A stretch of 64,000 nt of DNA from positions 3,967,501 to 4,031,500 of the forward strand of contig BSQZ01000006.1 in the NCBI GenBank assembly GCA_033239005.1, in the 5' to 3' direction. The notes beneath the pieces were generated by a model, which was not told the origin of the DNA, ran no database searches, and saw only the letters and a list, made by a program, of their open reading frames with translations. A program made the translations under genes and the position numbers. This DNA comes from Lamellibrachia satsuma (Eukaryota > Annelida > Polychaeta > Sabellida > Siboglinidae). Positions 34,364-46,444 of the stretch are shown here, piece by piece (within the stretch, counting starts at the first letter, position 1; every line of letters begins with the position of its first letter).

Positions 34364-35250
34364 TGTCAAATCAATTCAGTGTTAAGAATGGGGTTCGCCA
34401 AGGAGGTGTTATCTCTCCACTTTTGGGTTGCGAAAAATGATTGAGGTGTGTGAAAAAATATGTCAGACTACTTGATGTGTTGTTTAATGTGTCAAAGCTA
34501 AACTATTGGTGTACAACAAGAAGGATGGTGCTCCGCATTTTGTAATAAATGGTATGGATGTTTCTACATGTGAGAAAACTATACATCTGGGAAATGTACT
34601 TAGCACAACCAATATGTATGAAATGGTGTTTGACGGTATCAAGAAATGTAATTGTAGTGCAAATAGATTGATGTTTGAATTTGGTTCACTTCAAACTGTC
34701 GTCAAAACAAATTGTTTCATCAGTACTGTTGTGCATTGTATGGATGATTTCAACTATGGCCACTGTGGCATGACAGTGTTAGCAAGATGTGCATACAGGG
34801 GCGTAATGCTTTGTGCAAGGTATGGAATCTACCATATGGTTCGCACAGAGATTTAATTTCATTAATTGCTGAATGTGTACCTTTATATGTTGCTTTGGTA
34901 TTTAGGCTTTAATAACGTTTTACAGAACAATAGCCTTGTCGTGCAGCATTGGTGTCAATTATATAGCAAATACAATTAGGTTTGCTTATAAGTCCACTAT
35001 GTGCCAAAATGTAAGACACATTATGTCCAAGTATGGCGTGACACACCATGAAGTATTGTATATGCCTAAGAATGCTATTAAATATAAATGTAAATAAATG
35101 GAGAATATTAATGTAAAAGCTACATTACTATGACTACGCTAATGATTTGTGAATTAGTTGTAATGAACGATTGTAACAATGACGCTGTCTTAAATAATGA
35201 AGAATGTAATGCTGTGTTTTCATATCTAAGCACAATATAATTAGTTTTAC
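34364..35250 (+). pseudogene. LINE fragment, copy A (in GPCR intron)
   Basis: This 887-bp fragment is nearly identical to 39402-40290. It starts in the RT domain ([19 protein letters not shown]) and runs through a frameshifted remainder (HLGNVLSTTNMYEMVFDGIK, CARYGIYHMVRTEI) into the 3' non-coding part. It begins where the TA palindrome ends and stops at a TA-loop hairpin. It lies in the first coding intron of the GPCR, on the opposite strand. Confidence 0.8.
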
Positions 35251-35252
35251 CA

Positions 35253-35267
35253 CATTTACACCGTTAT

Positions 35268-35361
<94 letters not shown>

Positions 35362-35373
35362 ACGGTGTAAATG
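35253..35373. mobile_element. Hairpin element with 15-bp TIRs and (TA)n core
   Basis: CATTTACACCGTTAT at 35253-35267 is perfectly inverted at 35359-35373, with about 90 bp of TA between. Copies B and C of the surrounding LINE lack it at the matching point after TTAGTTTT, so it is an insertion. It is likely a very short TIR element whose core has become a microsatellite. Confidence 0.55.
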
Positions 35374-35800
35374 TTGTATTTAAGTAGCAGTTGTGTGAGG
35401 GATATCAGGCTGCTGCCATGTTTATGACATTGACTACTTAATTATGAAGCCTTGCTCCGGGCAAAGTATGGAAAGTAACGCTTTGTGAAAGCCGCGTAGT
35501 TATTATTTCATTATTTCAAACTAGTGACACACGTGTGTAATGTGAAGCCGAACGTTGTGAACGTTGTCAGTACATTGGCGTCACTCGCTGACACATTGTC
35601 CGTATTCATCATATAATAGGCATGAAGGCTCGTCTGATTGTTAATAATAATACATAGGCAAGACTGTTTCCGAACTATCTGAATTACTAACTTCGCAATT
35701 CTTAGATAGCGGCCCCTGTTTCTATTCCAGCGCCTATTGAAGAAAGTAACCAACCGAACAATCTGCCGATACCGAGCCAGTTGAAATGTATGTTACATAC

Positions 35801-36122
35801 CGTCTTCATGTGATGATACAGAAACGTCATAATCAAAGCGTTGCCCAAAACGCCAAACACGCAGAGTATCGGAGTAATGACATGAATCATGAAGAAATTT
35901 ATGTCACTGTAGAGTTTCCGATGTTCGCCGGTGTCATTGCCGACCAGGTCGAACACATCGGTGCTGACATTTGGATACCATTGTGGTGGAACGTCGACGC
36001 TCAAGTTGCCTGCGTCACCACTGGAGAGGGTGCTTAATATATCGCAAAAAGACGTGGCGTCCATCTTTAGCAACGGCGTCGCGCATACAAGATAAACTAT
36101 CTATTTTCAGACAGCTGCTGCA
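35801..36122 (-). CDS. GPCR exon 1: start codon, N-terminus and TM1
   Basis: The coding part is 35801-36064 (88 codons from the ATG at 36064). The bases up to 36122 are 5' UTR after an acceptor (TTTTCTTTCCAG). The donor is AAGACG then GTATGT, phase 0. The extracellular N-terminus has three N-glycosylation sequons (NLS, NVS, NDT) and no cleavable signal peptide. TM1 is IHVITPILCVFGVLGNALIM with the conserved GN. It joins exon 2 as HHMKT then VAPRN, the expected intracellular loop 1. Confidence 0.8.
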
Positions 36123-36385
36123 CTGGAAAGAAAATAGGCAAGTATTCAAATTCATGTTGTTATTTGTATGCGCAAACAATGCTTTGAAAATAGTCTATAT
36201 TGTTTATAAATGAAAACGTACTACACATGACGTATATTTAGCAAGATTGGACAAGATTACTACAGAAAAAAGAGCCCTATATGACAATTTTTTGTGTAAT
36301 CCGCCCTAACGAGATTTATTTTATTTTTTTTAAAACTAACTCTGCTATATTGATATTTGTATCTGTATTTGACGCAAGGACTTAC

Positions 36386-36480
36386 CTTAGATGTGTAGCT
36401 CACTGTGCGACCACTGGTCAGAAAGAAGTGACCGACGCCAATGATGAGCGGTGGTGTTGTTGTCACCGTTTCGTTGGATA
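36386..36480 (-). other. Possible 5' non-coding exon of the GPCR
   Basis: A strong donor (ATCTAAG then GTAAGTCC) on the minus strand at 36384-36386 pairs well with the acceptor at 36123-36124. The upstream limit is not visible. Sequence from about 36450 leftward of the gene is repeated near 42700, so the promoter side of the gene belongs to the duplicated segment. Confidence 0.4.
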
Positions 36481-36889
36481 ATGTGTAATCGATGCCCTCG
36501 GTTTGCCATTGGTAGACGGAGAGAGCGCGTTTGGCAGGCAGTGTATCGCGACTTTCTTCTTCAAGACCAGATATTACTTGTTATCGACCTGCTGTTTTCG
36601 TGAAAAGGCGAATTTGCACCACCGGTGGTGTTTGTAAACATCTACCCCTGGTGGACACTAGGGACAACATTTGTATTTTAAATCACTAGTTAGCGAAGCC
36701 GCTCGAATCTACCGTGATGCCCTGTCAGTGGCGTGTTTGAAGGGGACATTTGACCATGCCTTGGCTTTCGGATAATGTTCGTTCGTGATAACCTGTTGCG
36801 CCACTACATAATAGCACTGTTAACTAATGGCTTGGTCCACCCTGGGATCCTAAATACGCCACTGTGCCCCGTCTTTCGCGTTTTAGCCT

Positions 36890-37560
36890 TCTGCCACCTC
36901 CTTGTCCAGTTTCACGACGTCCCCCGTTTGCCTTCTCCCTGCCTCCAATCTTTCTTTATCAACATTATCAACCTCTATAAACGTACAACATGACAGAACC
37001 GCTTAACTCTGATTCTTCTTAGTTCATTTGTTAAACACAGCACATCCACTTCCTTCCTTTGTTTCATCCTCTCTATCAACAATATCCTTGCAATCCATCT
37101 CCGCATTCTCATATCATTATCGTTCTTTTCCGTCTTGCGTATGACCCACGTCTTTGAACTTCAGCTCGTAACATGTCTTACTAATGTTTTCTATATCTTG
37201 GTTTTCAATTTCACATGCATTCTTCTGTCGCACACATATCATGATACCTTACGGGCTCACGCCATTTCGACCAAGCTGACTTAACTATCTTCCTAACATC
37301 GTCTTCACGTCCTCTTTCTTTGCTGATCACGTACACCAGATAATGATCACTTTCAACTTGTTCCAAATCTTTCTCTGTAACTTCTTTAATCCTGATGCCT
37401 TCTTTGTCTGCCACTCATCCTGCGTCATCTCCAGCATTCTGTCACCCTTCATATTGGCCAATCTCTGCTCCAGCACGACCAAATATTTTCTTTCCATTTG
37501 GAATCAACTGCAGCACATCTTCCAGGTTGTCGTAAAACTCCATTATATCGGCAAGTGCGT
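36890..37560 (-). pseudogene. Decayed LINE RT C-terminal region (segment copy 1)
   Basis: The minus strand reads MEFYDNLEDVLQLIPNGK near 37500-37550, then MLEMTQDEWQTKKASGLKKL and VKSAWSKWREPVRY. In other frames it continues with VKLKTKI and MRMRRWIARI, a usual RT C-terminal block, down to about 36900. Many stops and frameshifts are present. The family is not determined. Confidence 0.6.
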
Positions 37561-37601
37561 GCGTGCGTGCGTGCGTGTGTGCGTGCGTGCGTGTGTGCAT
37601 G
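37556..37601. repeat. (GTGC)n microsatellite at LINE end
   Basis: GTGCGTGC repeats begin right at the end of the minus-strand LINE fragment. The duplicate at 43733-43798 has the same junction with a longer array. Confidence 0.9.
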
Positions 37602-38167
37602 TTACATACATCGCCAGTATATCACGTCGCACACAGGGCAAGTCATTATGACTGTAGCTGTCAAGCGAAGTGGACACTCATAATATGAGAGACTTGTCTT
37701 GTAGTCGAACTCTTGTATTAACAGCCGATTTTCATGCCCGCCATATTTTGTCTTATACTTGAACTAACTCGACTGTTTTCGATATTTCTACACGGTAAAG
37801 TTGTTTGACTAGATAGCTATACTAATAGTTATACTAATAACTATAACATAGTTATATTTGACAATATCTACTAACTAAGTTATATCATTGTAACCTGTTG
37901 ATAGGGCAATGAACGAATAGTCTTCGCGCAGTCACTTTCGGTGGATGCCCTATTCATGTTCGATATAGGCCTATCATGGATATAATATGGCGCCACCAGC
38001 ATACAAAAACCACACTAAGGTTGTTGTGATAATACATCTGTATTTTAACTGGTTTGATCATAGTCTGTGGTTTTAGGTTTGTCACAATGAAGAGTAATAT
38101 ATTTGTCCACCTTAATTTCACCAGTGATTGTTAAAGTGTTGCTGCTGTATTAAGATATTGTGTCATT

Positions 38168-38352
38168 GTTGTGGTCCACTGACCACACCTTTGGTTGTGG
38201 TCCACTGACCACACCTTTGGTTGTGGTCCACTGACCACACCTTTGGTTGTGGTCCACTGACCACACCTTTGGTTGTGGTCCACTGACCACACCTTTGGTT
38301 GTGGTCCACTGACCACACCCTTGGTTGTGGTCCACTGACCACACCCTTGGTT
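38168..38352. repeat. 26-bp tandem repeat with internal hairpin, seven copies
   Basis: The unit is GTGGTCCACTGACCACACCT plus TTGGTT. Within it GTGGTC and GACCAC are inverted around CACT. The last two units have CCC in place of CCT. Confidence 0.92.
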
Positions 38353-38410
38353 GCGCAGGTGATGCAATTATTGTCTTCGTACAGTTCGAGGGACCATGTA
38401 GAAGTACAAC

Positions 38411-40290
38411 ATGAAGTGTGATAAATTCAAGCCAACACACAGTCATAAGGCAATGCAAGCCTGTAACATCTGCCAAGAGTGTGTTGGTGCAGCAATATAT
38501 ATAAATGTGAAAGAATGTACAGACAATGAACATATGCAAAAGAAACTTAGAGTAAATGAGTTATTGGCATACGTTAACACGCACAGACATCAGTCATCAA
38601 AGCTGAAAATGAAAATGGCCTGTTTGAAAATGTATGCAGATCAAGAGGTACATTATGCTAAACAGGTGTTTTATGATGAGTACAGATATGAGCCAGGACA
38701 TACAGGAGTCAAACAATAGAAGTAAGGCAGAGAAATCGGTAGAAAATGTCTACGTTGCATTCCCAAAATTAGATAAAATGAAAGTTGAATCGGGTTTTGC
38801 GGCCTTTGACATTGAGAGATTGTCAAACTTTACCCTAAAGGAAATGGACCTGGCATCAGTCTCAGAGAGGTTGGTAAGATTAGAAAACATAATGAACAAT
38901 GTTGAGGGTAACGTCTCCCTCTGCAGAACAGAACAAACGGGCACTAGACAAAAGTAGACGATGTACACGACGAGCTAGAGAAGCATGGCATATTGCTGCA
39001 GACATCAGAAGGGCAGCAACATACGCAGATGCTGCCCGTTTGAACAGAGATAATAATAATCGGTAGCTGTGATAACTATATGGCGTTGACCTTAGGTAGC
39101 GTCATAGGCAAGCTTTATGATACCATTATAATCAAACAACAAACTGGAGTTTTTGATACATCAGATTTGCAATTTGGTTTTCAAGATGGCTTGTCTACAA
39201 AAATGTGTACATTTATGGTAGAAGAAACACATTCATATTACGTAAATAATGGTAGTACCGTGCATGTTTTATTACTTGATGCTTCTAAAACATTCGATAG
39301 AGTGCATTGTTTTTGTTGTTTCAAAACCTAATCGACAAGGGTCTGTAAGAGTATCACTCTACATGTATACAAACCAGAAACTTCAGGTTAGATGGAATTA
39401 TGTAATGTCAAATCAATTCAGTGTTAAGAATGGGGTTCGCCAAGGAGGTGTTATCTCTCCACTTTTGGGTTGCGAAAAATGATTGAGGTGTGTGAAAAAA
39501 TATGTCAGACTACTTGATGTGTTGTTTAATGTGTCAAAGCAAACTATTGGTGTACCACAAGAAGGATGGTGTTCCGCATTTTGTAATAAATGATACGGAT
39601 GTTAGTACATGTGAGAAAACTATACATCTGGGAAATGTACTTAGCACAACCAATATGTATGAAATGGTGTTTGACGGTATCAAGAAATGTAATTGTAGTG
39701 CAAATAGATTGATGTTTGAATTTGGTTCACTTCAAACTGTCGTCAAAACAAATTGTTTCATCAGTACTGTTGTGCATTGTATGGATGATTTCAACTACGG
39801 CCACTGTGGCATGACAGTGTTAGCAAGATGTGCATACAGGGGCGTAATGCTTTGTGCAAGGTATGGAATCTACTATATGGTTCGCACAGAGATTTAATTA
39901 CATTAATTGCTGAATGTGTACCTTTATATGTTGCTTTGGTATTTAGGCTTTAATAACGTTTTACAGAACAATAGCCTTGTCGTGCAGCATTGGTGTTAAT
40001 TATATAGCAAATACAATGAGGTTTGCTTATAAGTCCACTATGTGCCAAAATGTAAGACACATTATGTCCAAGTATGGCGTGACACACCATGAAGTATTGT
40101 ATATGCCTAAGAATGCTATTAAGTATAAATGTAAATAAATGGAGAATATCAATGTAAATGCTACATTACTATGACTACGCTAATGATTTGTGAATTAGTT
40201 GTAATGAACGATTGTAACAATGACGCTGTCTTAAATAAGGAAGAATGTAATGCTGTGTTTTCATATCTAAGCACAATATAATTAGTTTTC
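38411..40290 (+). pseudogene. LINE copy B (longest copy of this family)
   Basis: The left part has frames with HRHQSSKLKMKMACLKMYAD and RSKAEKSVENVYVAFPKLD, a linker before the RT. The RT begins about 39080 (LGSVIGKLYDTIIIKQQ, SDLQFGFQDGLSTKMCTF, VLLLDASKTFDRVHC). After a frameshift it continues with [11 protein letters not shown] at 39410. The rest to 39897 is frameshifted, and the catalytic YADD block is not readable. A non-coding 3' part follows to about 40290. Copies A (34364-35250) and C (44395-45090) are partial relatives. Confidence 0.75.
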
Positions 40291-40639
40291 TAAATGCTGT
40301 TTGTTATATGGATCTACAAGTTTTTAATATGTACATATTTGTGGATCTTGAGTCTGGATAAAGATGGTAATAATAGTAATAATAATAATAATAAAATACG
40401 GTGTTAGTAAACGACAGGTGTACGGCGCATGATTATGTCGTACGAAGCTGGCTAGATTTGCCTAATCAAGTAATTTCGTAGCGACGCACCTGATTGGTTG
40501 ATGCCAAGTAGGGACTAAGTTCAATCATATTTAATGTAATAAAACGGTAATTTATTAGCATGACCACGTGACATGTGACCAGTCGATTTCGGGAAGTCTC
40601 AGCGCACTAATACAAATCTTATCTAGGTCATGTCAATCG

Positions 40640-41500
40640 CCCTAACTAATGGTTACTAAGATATAATTTAATAGGTAGATTCTATCGAATATAACTCAGT
40701 TTGGGTCAATAAACTATACCCTATGCGTTTATACCTTTTGAAAAGTTACAACGGAATCGAAAAAATAGAATGATATAGGACATTTGGAACTATTTTGGAG
40801 AACTCCTGACCTAACCCAGGGCCGAGTGCAGAGACAGTACACAGTTCAGTCCATACTCCATGACAGTTCGATAATATCAATGTAAACATTATTAAAGCGA
40901 AACAAAAGTCATGGTTTTTGGCATATGCGCATATAAGAGTTAATAAGACGTAACCATTTGTAACAACAATTCAGAATATCATGTCAGTGGTTTACTAGGA
41001 AAACATTGTTGAACACACATCTATTAGATAAGACTACGTCATGAGTGTGGTATTCTGGCACTAGTCTCTCGTCAAATAAAAATATATTTGTATACACCTA
41101 TTCCCATACTTGCCAATAGGATATGGCCATGCTATTTGCGTCCACACTCAACTAAAATAACATATTTTGGACTTTGTTTACTAAACTAGTCCTCTTTCTT
41201 GCAACATAACACGTTTATTTGAGACTGCGTTGGTGCTGTGTATGCCGGCCTCCTTTAATATGTCACTTGTAGTCCAGGTTACCCCGATTTCTTAGACTTG
41301 CGCATGCGCTTATCGGTCGTTGTGGTTAACATGTCAGCCCTCGGTCATTCGAAGAATTCGGAATTTCACACTTTTAGAACACATTCTTAGTAAACCACTG
41401 GCGTGATATTCTTGATTTTTGTTGCACGTTGTTAGTTTTTATTATGAAATATGAAAAAGAAAGTTTATAGTTTAATAATTCGTAGTGTGTGCGTGTATGT
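40640..41500. other. No recognised gene
   Basis: This is unique-looking AT-rich DNA with no coding signal that I can support. Confidence 0.4.
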
Positions 41501-41760
41501 GCGTGCGTGCGTTCGTGCTTGCGTGCATGTGGCGGAGCGCTCGGCGCCGTCTTTAATTGTCACTTATAGCATGGTTTTAACTGTTCCAGTGAAGCATAGA
41601 CTATATTTAGCCCTAACGAATTTGACATTTTAGATAATTACTCAATTAGGCCCGGCAGACGCCCCTACGGCCGCCATTATAAGGGGTGTGTTTTTTTTTT
41701 ATTAATTCTATAGTACGCGCCCGTTTTAATTAATGGTGTAGCGAGACTAGTCCGTAATAA

Positions 41761-42509
41761 TCCGGCAGCCAAAGGGCATTTTTTTTACATAACCCCTTTT
41801 TGTCTGATATAGTTTTTTCATTGTTGATTATTCATATCTAGAACGTATATGATAACATCCACGGGGGTGTGGAGTTCTCACCCTTGAGCATTTTGAAAAT
41901 AAAAAAATCCCAAATGGCTGGATGTTGCTCTGGGTCAAGTGGATCTATGCTATTAGTGCGCCAATACAGCCACTGTAAGTCTCAGATAGATATTACGGAG
42001 TTGGGTCGGGTTCGGCAAGTACATCCTACATGATGAAGATGAAGAGGACTGTTGCTTAGAAAGGTAAGAATTTCAAGAAATGCTGATCTTCTGTAATTCT
42101 CCTCATATGATAACACATGGAAAATAAATTTTGTCATGTTCTAATGTTTTTTGTTCGCGGAACATGAAATATAGTCTTTTTTCGCATAGTCAGCAACCAT
42201 TTGTAGCATACTTATGGTCGCCATCTTGTCCTCTTTACATTTTTTCATACAAATTGTGGTAGAATCGAATTCCTCATGTCTGGAAACATATAAAATAATA
42301 CTTCTATCATGTCTGTATCTCGTCTGGTTGCGAAGATATGATAAAAAGTTGATTTTGGCGGCCATTTTTTATTTTTTTATTTTTTTCAAAATGCTCAAGG
42401 GTGAGAACTCCACACCCCCTGGATGTCATTATAGACATGCTAGAGATGAACAATCAACAAAGAACAAACTATATCAGGCAAAAAGGGGTTACACCCCTCG
42501 GCTGCTGGA
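41761..42509. mobile_element. 749-bp element with about 130-bp TIRs
   Basis: The left arm begins TCCGGCAGCC and the right arm ends GGCTGCTGGA. Inwards both arms carry AACCCCTTTTTG, CTGATATAG, TTGTTGATT, GGGGTGTGGAGTTCTCACCC and TTGAGCATTTTGAAAA in inverted order. The matching arms are about 41761-41895 and 42368-42509. The interior has no recognisable gene, so it is non-autonomous. The duplicated segment at 45453-45459 joins GTAATA directly to GTGTAAT, as an unoccupied site would. Eight-base flanks (CGTAATAA and GTATAACA) are only partly alike. Confidence 0.75.
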
Positions 42510-43189
42510 GTATAACAGTGTAATACCGCATGATATCAGCACTGGCATAAAACCGTGCAGGACAGCGTCTATCACCACAGACAGCTCGTTAACAGTGGCA
42601 GTTACCCGTACAATAATAACGTTTCTTGTGCGAACGTTATCGTTTATATATATAAATAAATAATCATCATATATACTACCGACGCCGCTGATGACCTATG
42701 GTGTTGTTGTGTTGTCAGCGTTTCGTTCGGGAATGTATAATCGAAGCTCTCGGTTTGTCATTCATAGACGACGAGAGCATGTTTAGCGGGCAGTGTATCG
42801 CAACTTCCTTCTTCAGAACCGGATATTACTTGTTATCGACCTCCTGCTTTCGAGAAAAGGCGAATGTGCACCACCGGTGGTGTTTGTAAACATCTACAAT
42901 CCATTTTAAATCACTAGTTTGCGAAGCCGCTCGTATCTGCCATGATGCCCTGTCAGTGGCATGTTTGGAGGGGAAAATAGACCATGCCTTGGCTTAACTT
43001 GGCCAACCGTGACCCATTTTCCGGGATCCTAAATACGTCACTGTGCCCCGTCTATCGCGTCTTATCCTTCTGCCACCTCCTTGTCCCGTTTCACGACGTC
43101 CCCCGTTTGCCTTCTCCTTGCCTCCAATCTTTCGTTACCACACTGTGAACCTACATATACGTACAACATGACAGAACCGCATAAATCTG

Positions 43190-43730
43190 ATTCTTCTTAG
43201 TTCATTTGTTAAGCACAGCACATCCACTTCCTTCCTTTGTTTCATCGTCTCTATCAACAATATCCTTGCAATCCATCTCCGCATTCTCATATCATTATCG
43301 TTCTCTTCAGTTTTGCGTATGACCCATGTCTCTGAACTTTATCTCGTAACAGGTCTCACTAATGTTTTGTATATCTTGGTTTTCAATTTCACATGCATTC
43401 TTCTGTCGCACACATATATTGATACCTTACGGGCTCACGCCATTTCGACCAAGCTGACTTAACTATCTTCCTAACATCGTCTTCACGTCCTCTTTCTTTG
43501 CTGATCGCGTACACCAGATAACCATCACTTTCAACTTGTTCCAGATCTTTCTTTGTAGCTTCTTTAATCCTGATGCCTTCTTTATCGGCCACTCATCCTG
43601 CGTCATCTCCAGCATTCTGTCACCTTCCATATTGGCCAATATCTTCTCCAGCACGACCAAATATTTTCTTTCCACTTGGAATCAACTGCAGCACATCTTC
43701 CAGGTTGTCGTAAAACTCCATTAGATCGGC
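43190..43730 (-). pseudogene. Decayed LINE RT C-terminal region (segment copy 2)
   Basis: This is the duplicate of 36990-37560: MLEMTQDEWPIKKASGLKKL, IWNKLKVMVIWCTRSAKKED and, in another frame, VKSAWSKWREPVRYQY. It carries the same kind of stops and frameshifts. Confidence 0.6.
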
Positions 43731-43732
43731 AA

Positions 43733-43733
43733 G

Positions 43734-43793
<60 letters not shown>

Positions 43794-43798
43794 TGTGT
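43733..43798. repeat. (GTGC)n microsatellite
   Basis: About 16 units, with the same left junction as 37556 but longer. Confidence 0.92.
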
Positions 43799-44394
43799 GC
43801 TATACTATATCACATACCAACAAACAGTGCATGTTTTACACATTTTAAATGGTATATATTACTCCCTCAGCTTGAAAAAGGTATAATTTGTGGAATATGA
43901 CTCCCATATCTATAAGAAAAGGGTATATATTTCAATCCTTGTCAAATTGAAAAGGGTGTCTTTTTGACAGAGACGTCTGTGTCTAAAGATTAATAATTAG
44001 CTGTTATCAACGGATAGGACGTTAATATTTGCATGTGAATAAAATGAAGCATCACCATGTAAGTTTATGGTGAAATTGTTCGCAATTGCAGGGCGACAGG
44101 TGCATTTGTGGACTTTGTGTGCACGTTTGTTGACAATGCTGGCGGGTTTTCTGAGAAGTTGCTTGACGGAGCGCTCGGTGCATTTCATTACCAGTTATAG
44201 CATGTTTCTCACTGTTTCACTGAAAGATAGACCACATTTAGCACAAACATAATTGACATTTGAGATAAATACTAAAGTTGCCATAGGATAAGCGTTTGGA
44301 GCGTCGATTCATACGTAATCATGACGCGACACACGGGTCGCACTGTTATCACACCCGATGTTGTTACGTAACTCACAAGACGCACTAATGCGAC

Positions 44395-45090
44395 ATTAAC
44401 ACGTATAGACATCAGTCATCAAAGCTGAAAGTTCAAATGGCCTGTATGAAATGTTATGCAGATCAAGATGTACTTGATGCTAAACAGGTGCTTTATGATG
44501 AGTACAGACGTAAGCTGGGTGATCCCCAGAACAGACATGAGTCAAACAATAGAAGCAAGGCAGAGAAATCGATAGAATATGTATACGTTGCATTCCAAAA
44601 ATTAGATGAAATGAAAGTTGAACCGTGTTTTGCTGCCTTTGACTTTAAGAGATTACCTAACTTTACAACAGAGGAAATGGACCTGACATCAGTTTTACAG
44701 AGGTTGGTAAGAATGTGTACCTTTACATTTTGCTTTTGTATTTAGGCTTTAATAAAGTTTTATAAAACAATAACCTTGTCGTGCAGCATTGTTGTTAATT
44801 TTATAGATGCAATAACGTTTGCTTATAAGTCCACTATGGGCCAAAATGTAAGACACATTATGTCCAACTATAACGTGACACACCATGAACTATTGTATAT
44901 GCCTATGAGTGCTATTAAGTATAAATGTAAATAAATGGGGAATATCAATGTAAATGCTACATACTGTGACTACGCTAAAGATTTGTGAATTGGTATTAAT
45001 GAAAGATTGTAACAATGACGCTGTCTTAAATAAGGAAGAATGTAATGCTGTGTTTTCATATCTAAGCACAATATAATTTGTTTTCTTATA
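44395..45090 (+). pseudogene. LINE copy C, internally deleted
   Basis: The left part (ACMKCYADQDVLDAKQVLYD, YVAFQKLDEMKVEPCFAAFD) matches copy B at 38620-38890. The right part from about 44714 (ATGTGTACCTTTA) matches copy B from 39910. The RT-coding 1030 bp are missing. The junction shares only two to four bases with the copy B flanks, so a simple deletion is the best reading. Confidence 0.7.
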
Positions 45091-45452
45091 TGGAACTACA
45101 ATTGTTTAATATAATTAAAAGTAATACTAATAATAATAAAATACGGTGTTAGTAAACGACAGATATACGGCGCATGATTATGTCGTACGAAGCTGGCTAG
45201 ATTTGCCGAAACGAGTAATTTCGTAGCGACGCACCTGATTGGTGATGCCAAGTAGGGACTAAGTTCAATCACATTTAATGTAATAAAACGGTAATTTATT
45301 AGCATGACCACGAGACATGTGATCCGTCGATTTCGGGAAGTATCAGCGTACTAATACAAATTTTATCTGGGCCGCGCATTATGCGGGGTATGCCGTTTCT
45401 ATTAATTCTATAGTACGCGCCGTTTTAATTAATGCTGTAGAGAAAGTAGTCC

Positions 45453-45465
45453 GTAATAGTGTAAT
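45453..45465. other. Apparent empty site of the 749-bp TIR element
   Basis: In the duplicated segment CCGTAATA is joined directly to GTGTAAT. In copy 1 the same words are separated by the element at 41761-42509 plus a few bases. Flanking homology on both sides is clear (TCTATAGTACGCGCC on the left, CATGATATCAG on the right). Confidence 0.65.
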
Positions 45466-45560
45466 TCATCATGATATCAGAACTGGCATCAAACCGTGCA
45501 GGACAGCGTCTGTCACCGCAGACAGCTCGTTAACAGAGTAGTTACCCATACAACAATAAC

Positions 45561-45706
<146 letters not shown>

Positions 45707-45944
45707 GATTATGACTCTTTATAAAACTACGGCTCGTAATTTGCGGAACATGACCGCAGAACGCAACAACACAAAATAAGCAAACCATGTTTGTTGTTGG
45801 CAACGCGTTTCAACATTTCTGTGGCGAAGGTTCCTGCAGACAATGATACATATAATAACATTAAGCTAATTATTTAAAAAAAAAAGAAACACGTTAAGCC
45901 TTTTCTCTCTCACGGGGTTTGCTAGAGAGAAGGAGACAAAGGCA

Positions 45945-46011
45945 ATGTGTGCGTGTGTGCGTGTGTGCGTGTGTGCGAGCGTGCGTGCGTGCGTGCTGCG
46001 TGCGTGCGTGC

Positions 46012-46052
<41 letters not shown>

Positions 46053-46062
46053 GCGTGCGTGC
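45945..46062. repeat. (GTGC)n-like microsatellite, impure
   Basis: GTGTGTGC units pass into GTGC units with two CTGC interruptions. The sequence to about 46440 shows no recognised gene. Confidence 0.9.
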
Positions 46063-46444
46063 ATCTTCACACAAAATAGGCATCAAGTGGGGCAAAATTA
46101 TTTGCGATACATTACGGATCACCATGGTCTGACAAGGTTGAGGCTAAGCCAAAAATAATCATTTAAGGTAAATTGTTGTAATTATACATCCTCGTTCAAT
46201 GGGACTGTACTATATCTAGTATCTACCCTGTTGTAGATCGGATATTAGAAATGTGTGCACCACCAATCGTGGTCAACAATCGATCAATCGTGACCAGGAG
46301 CAATTAAGGTGGCAGACTACCTTGAGATCAAGCAAACTGCGCATCGATCTCCGCGTTTTAGTCGTAACTAGTCTCGCTTATTCGACTGTCGATAGCCTGC
46401 ATTTGCCGAGAAGAGAATCTAGCCGCAGAGGCGTGGTCTCATTG

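Larger units (their letters stand above)
36450..42600 (+). repeat. Segmental duplication, copy 1
   Basis: Blocks of this segment recur in 42700-45560, directly adjacent. They include the GPCR-upstream block with the palindrome CACCACCGGTGGTG (36617 and 42869), the minus-strand LINE block (37000-37600 and 43190-43790), and the plus-strand LINE block (38575-38890 with 39905-40640, and 44395-45365). They also include the block after a (GTGC)n-like run (41510-41640 and 44150-44280) and the final block (41690-42600 and 45390-45560). Copy 1 has extra material: about 1 kb of LINE and a 749-bp TIR element. Confidence 0.7.
42700..45560 (+). repeat. Segmental duplication, copy 2
   Basis: This is the second, rearranged copy of the 36450-42600 segment, starting about 100 bp after copy 1 ends. 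It lacks about 1030 bp of the LINE (junction near 44712) and the 749-bp TIR element. The block 44150-44280 sits before the LINE here but after it in copy 1. Divergence looks like several per cent, so the event is not recent. Confidence 0.7.

Noticed and set aside
44690..44730. Splicing origin (processed copy) for LINE copy C
   Set aside because: A GTAAG word lies at the left edge, but the junction keeps it and no AG acceptor ends the missing part; simple deletion explains it better.
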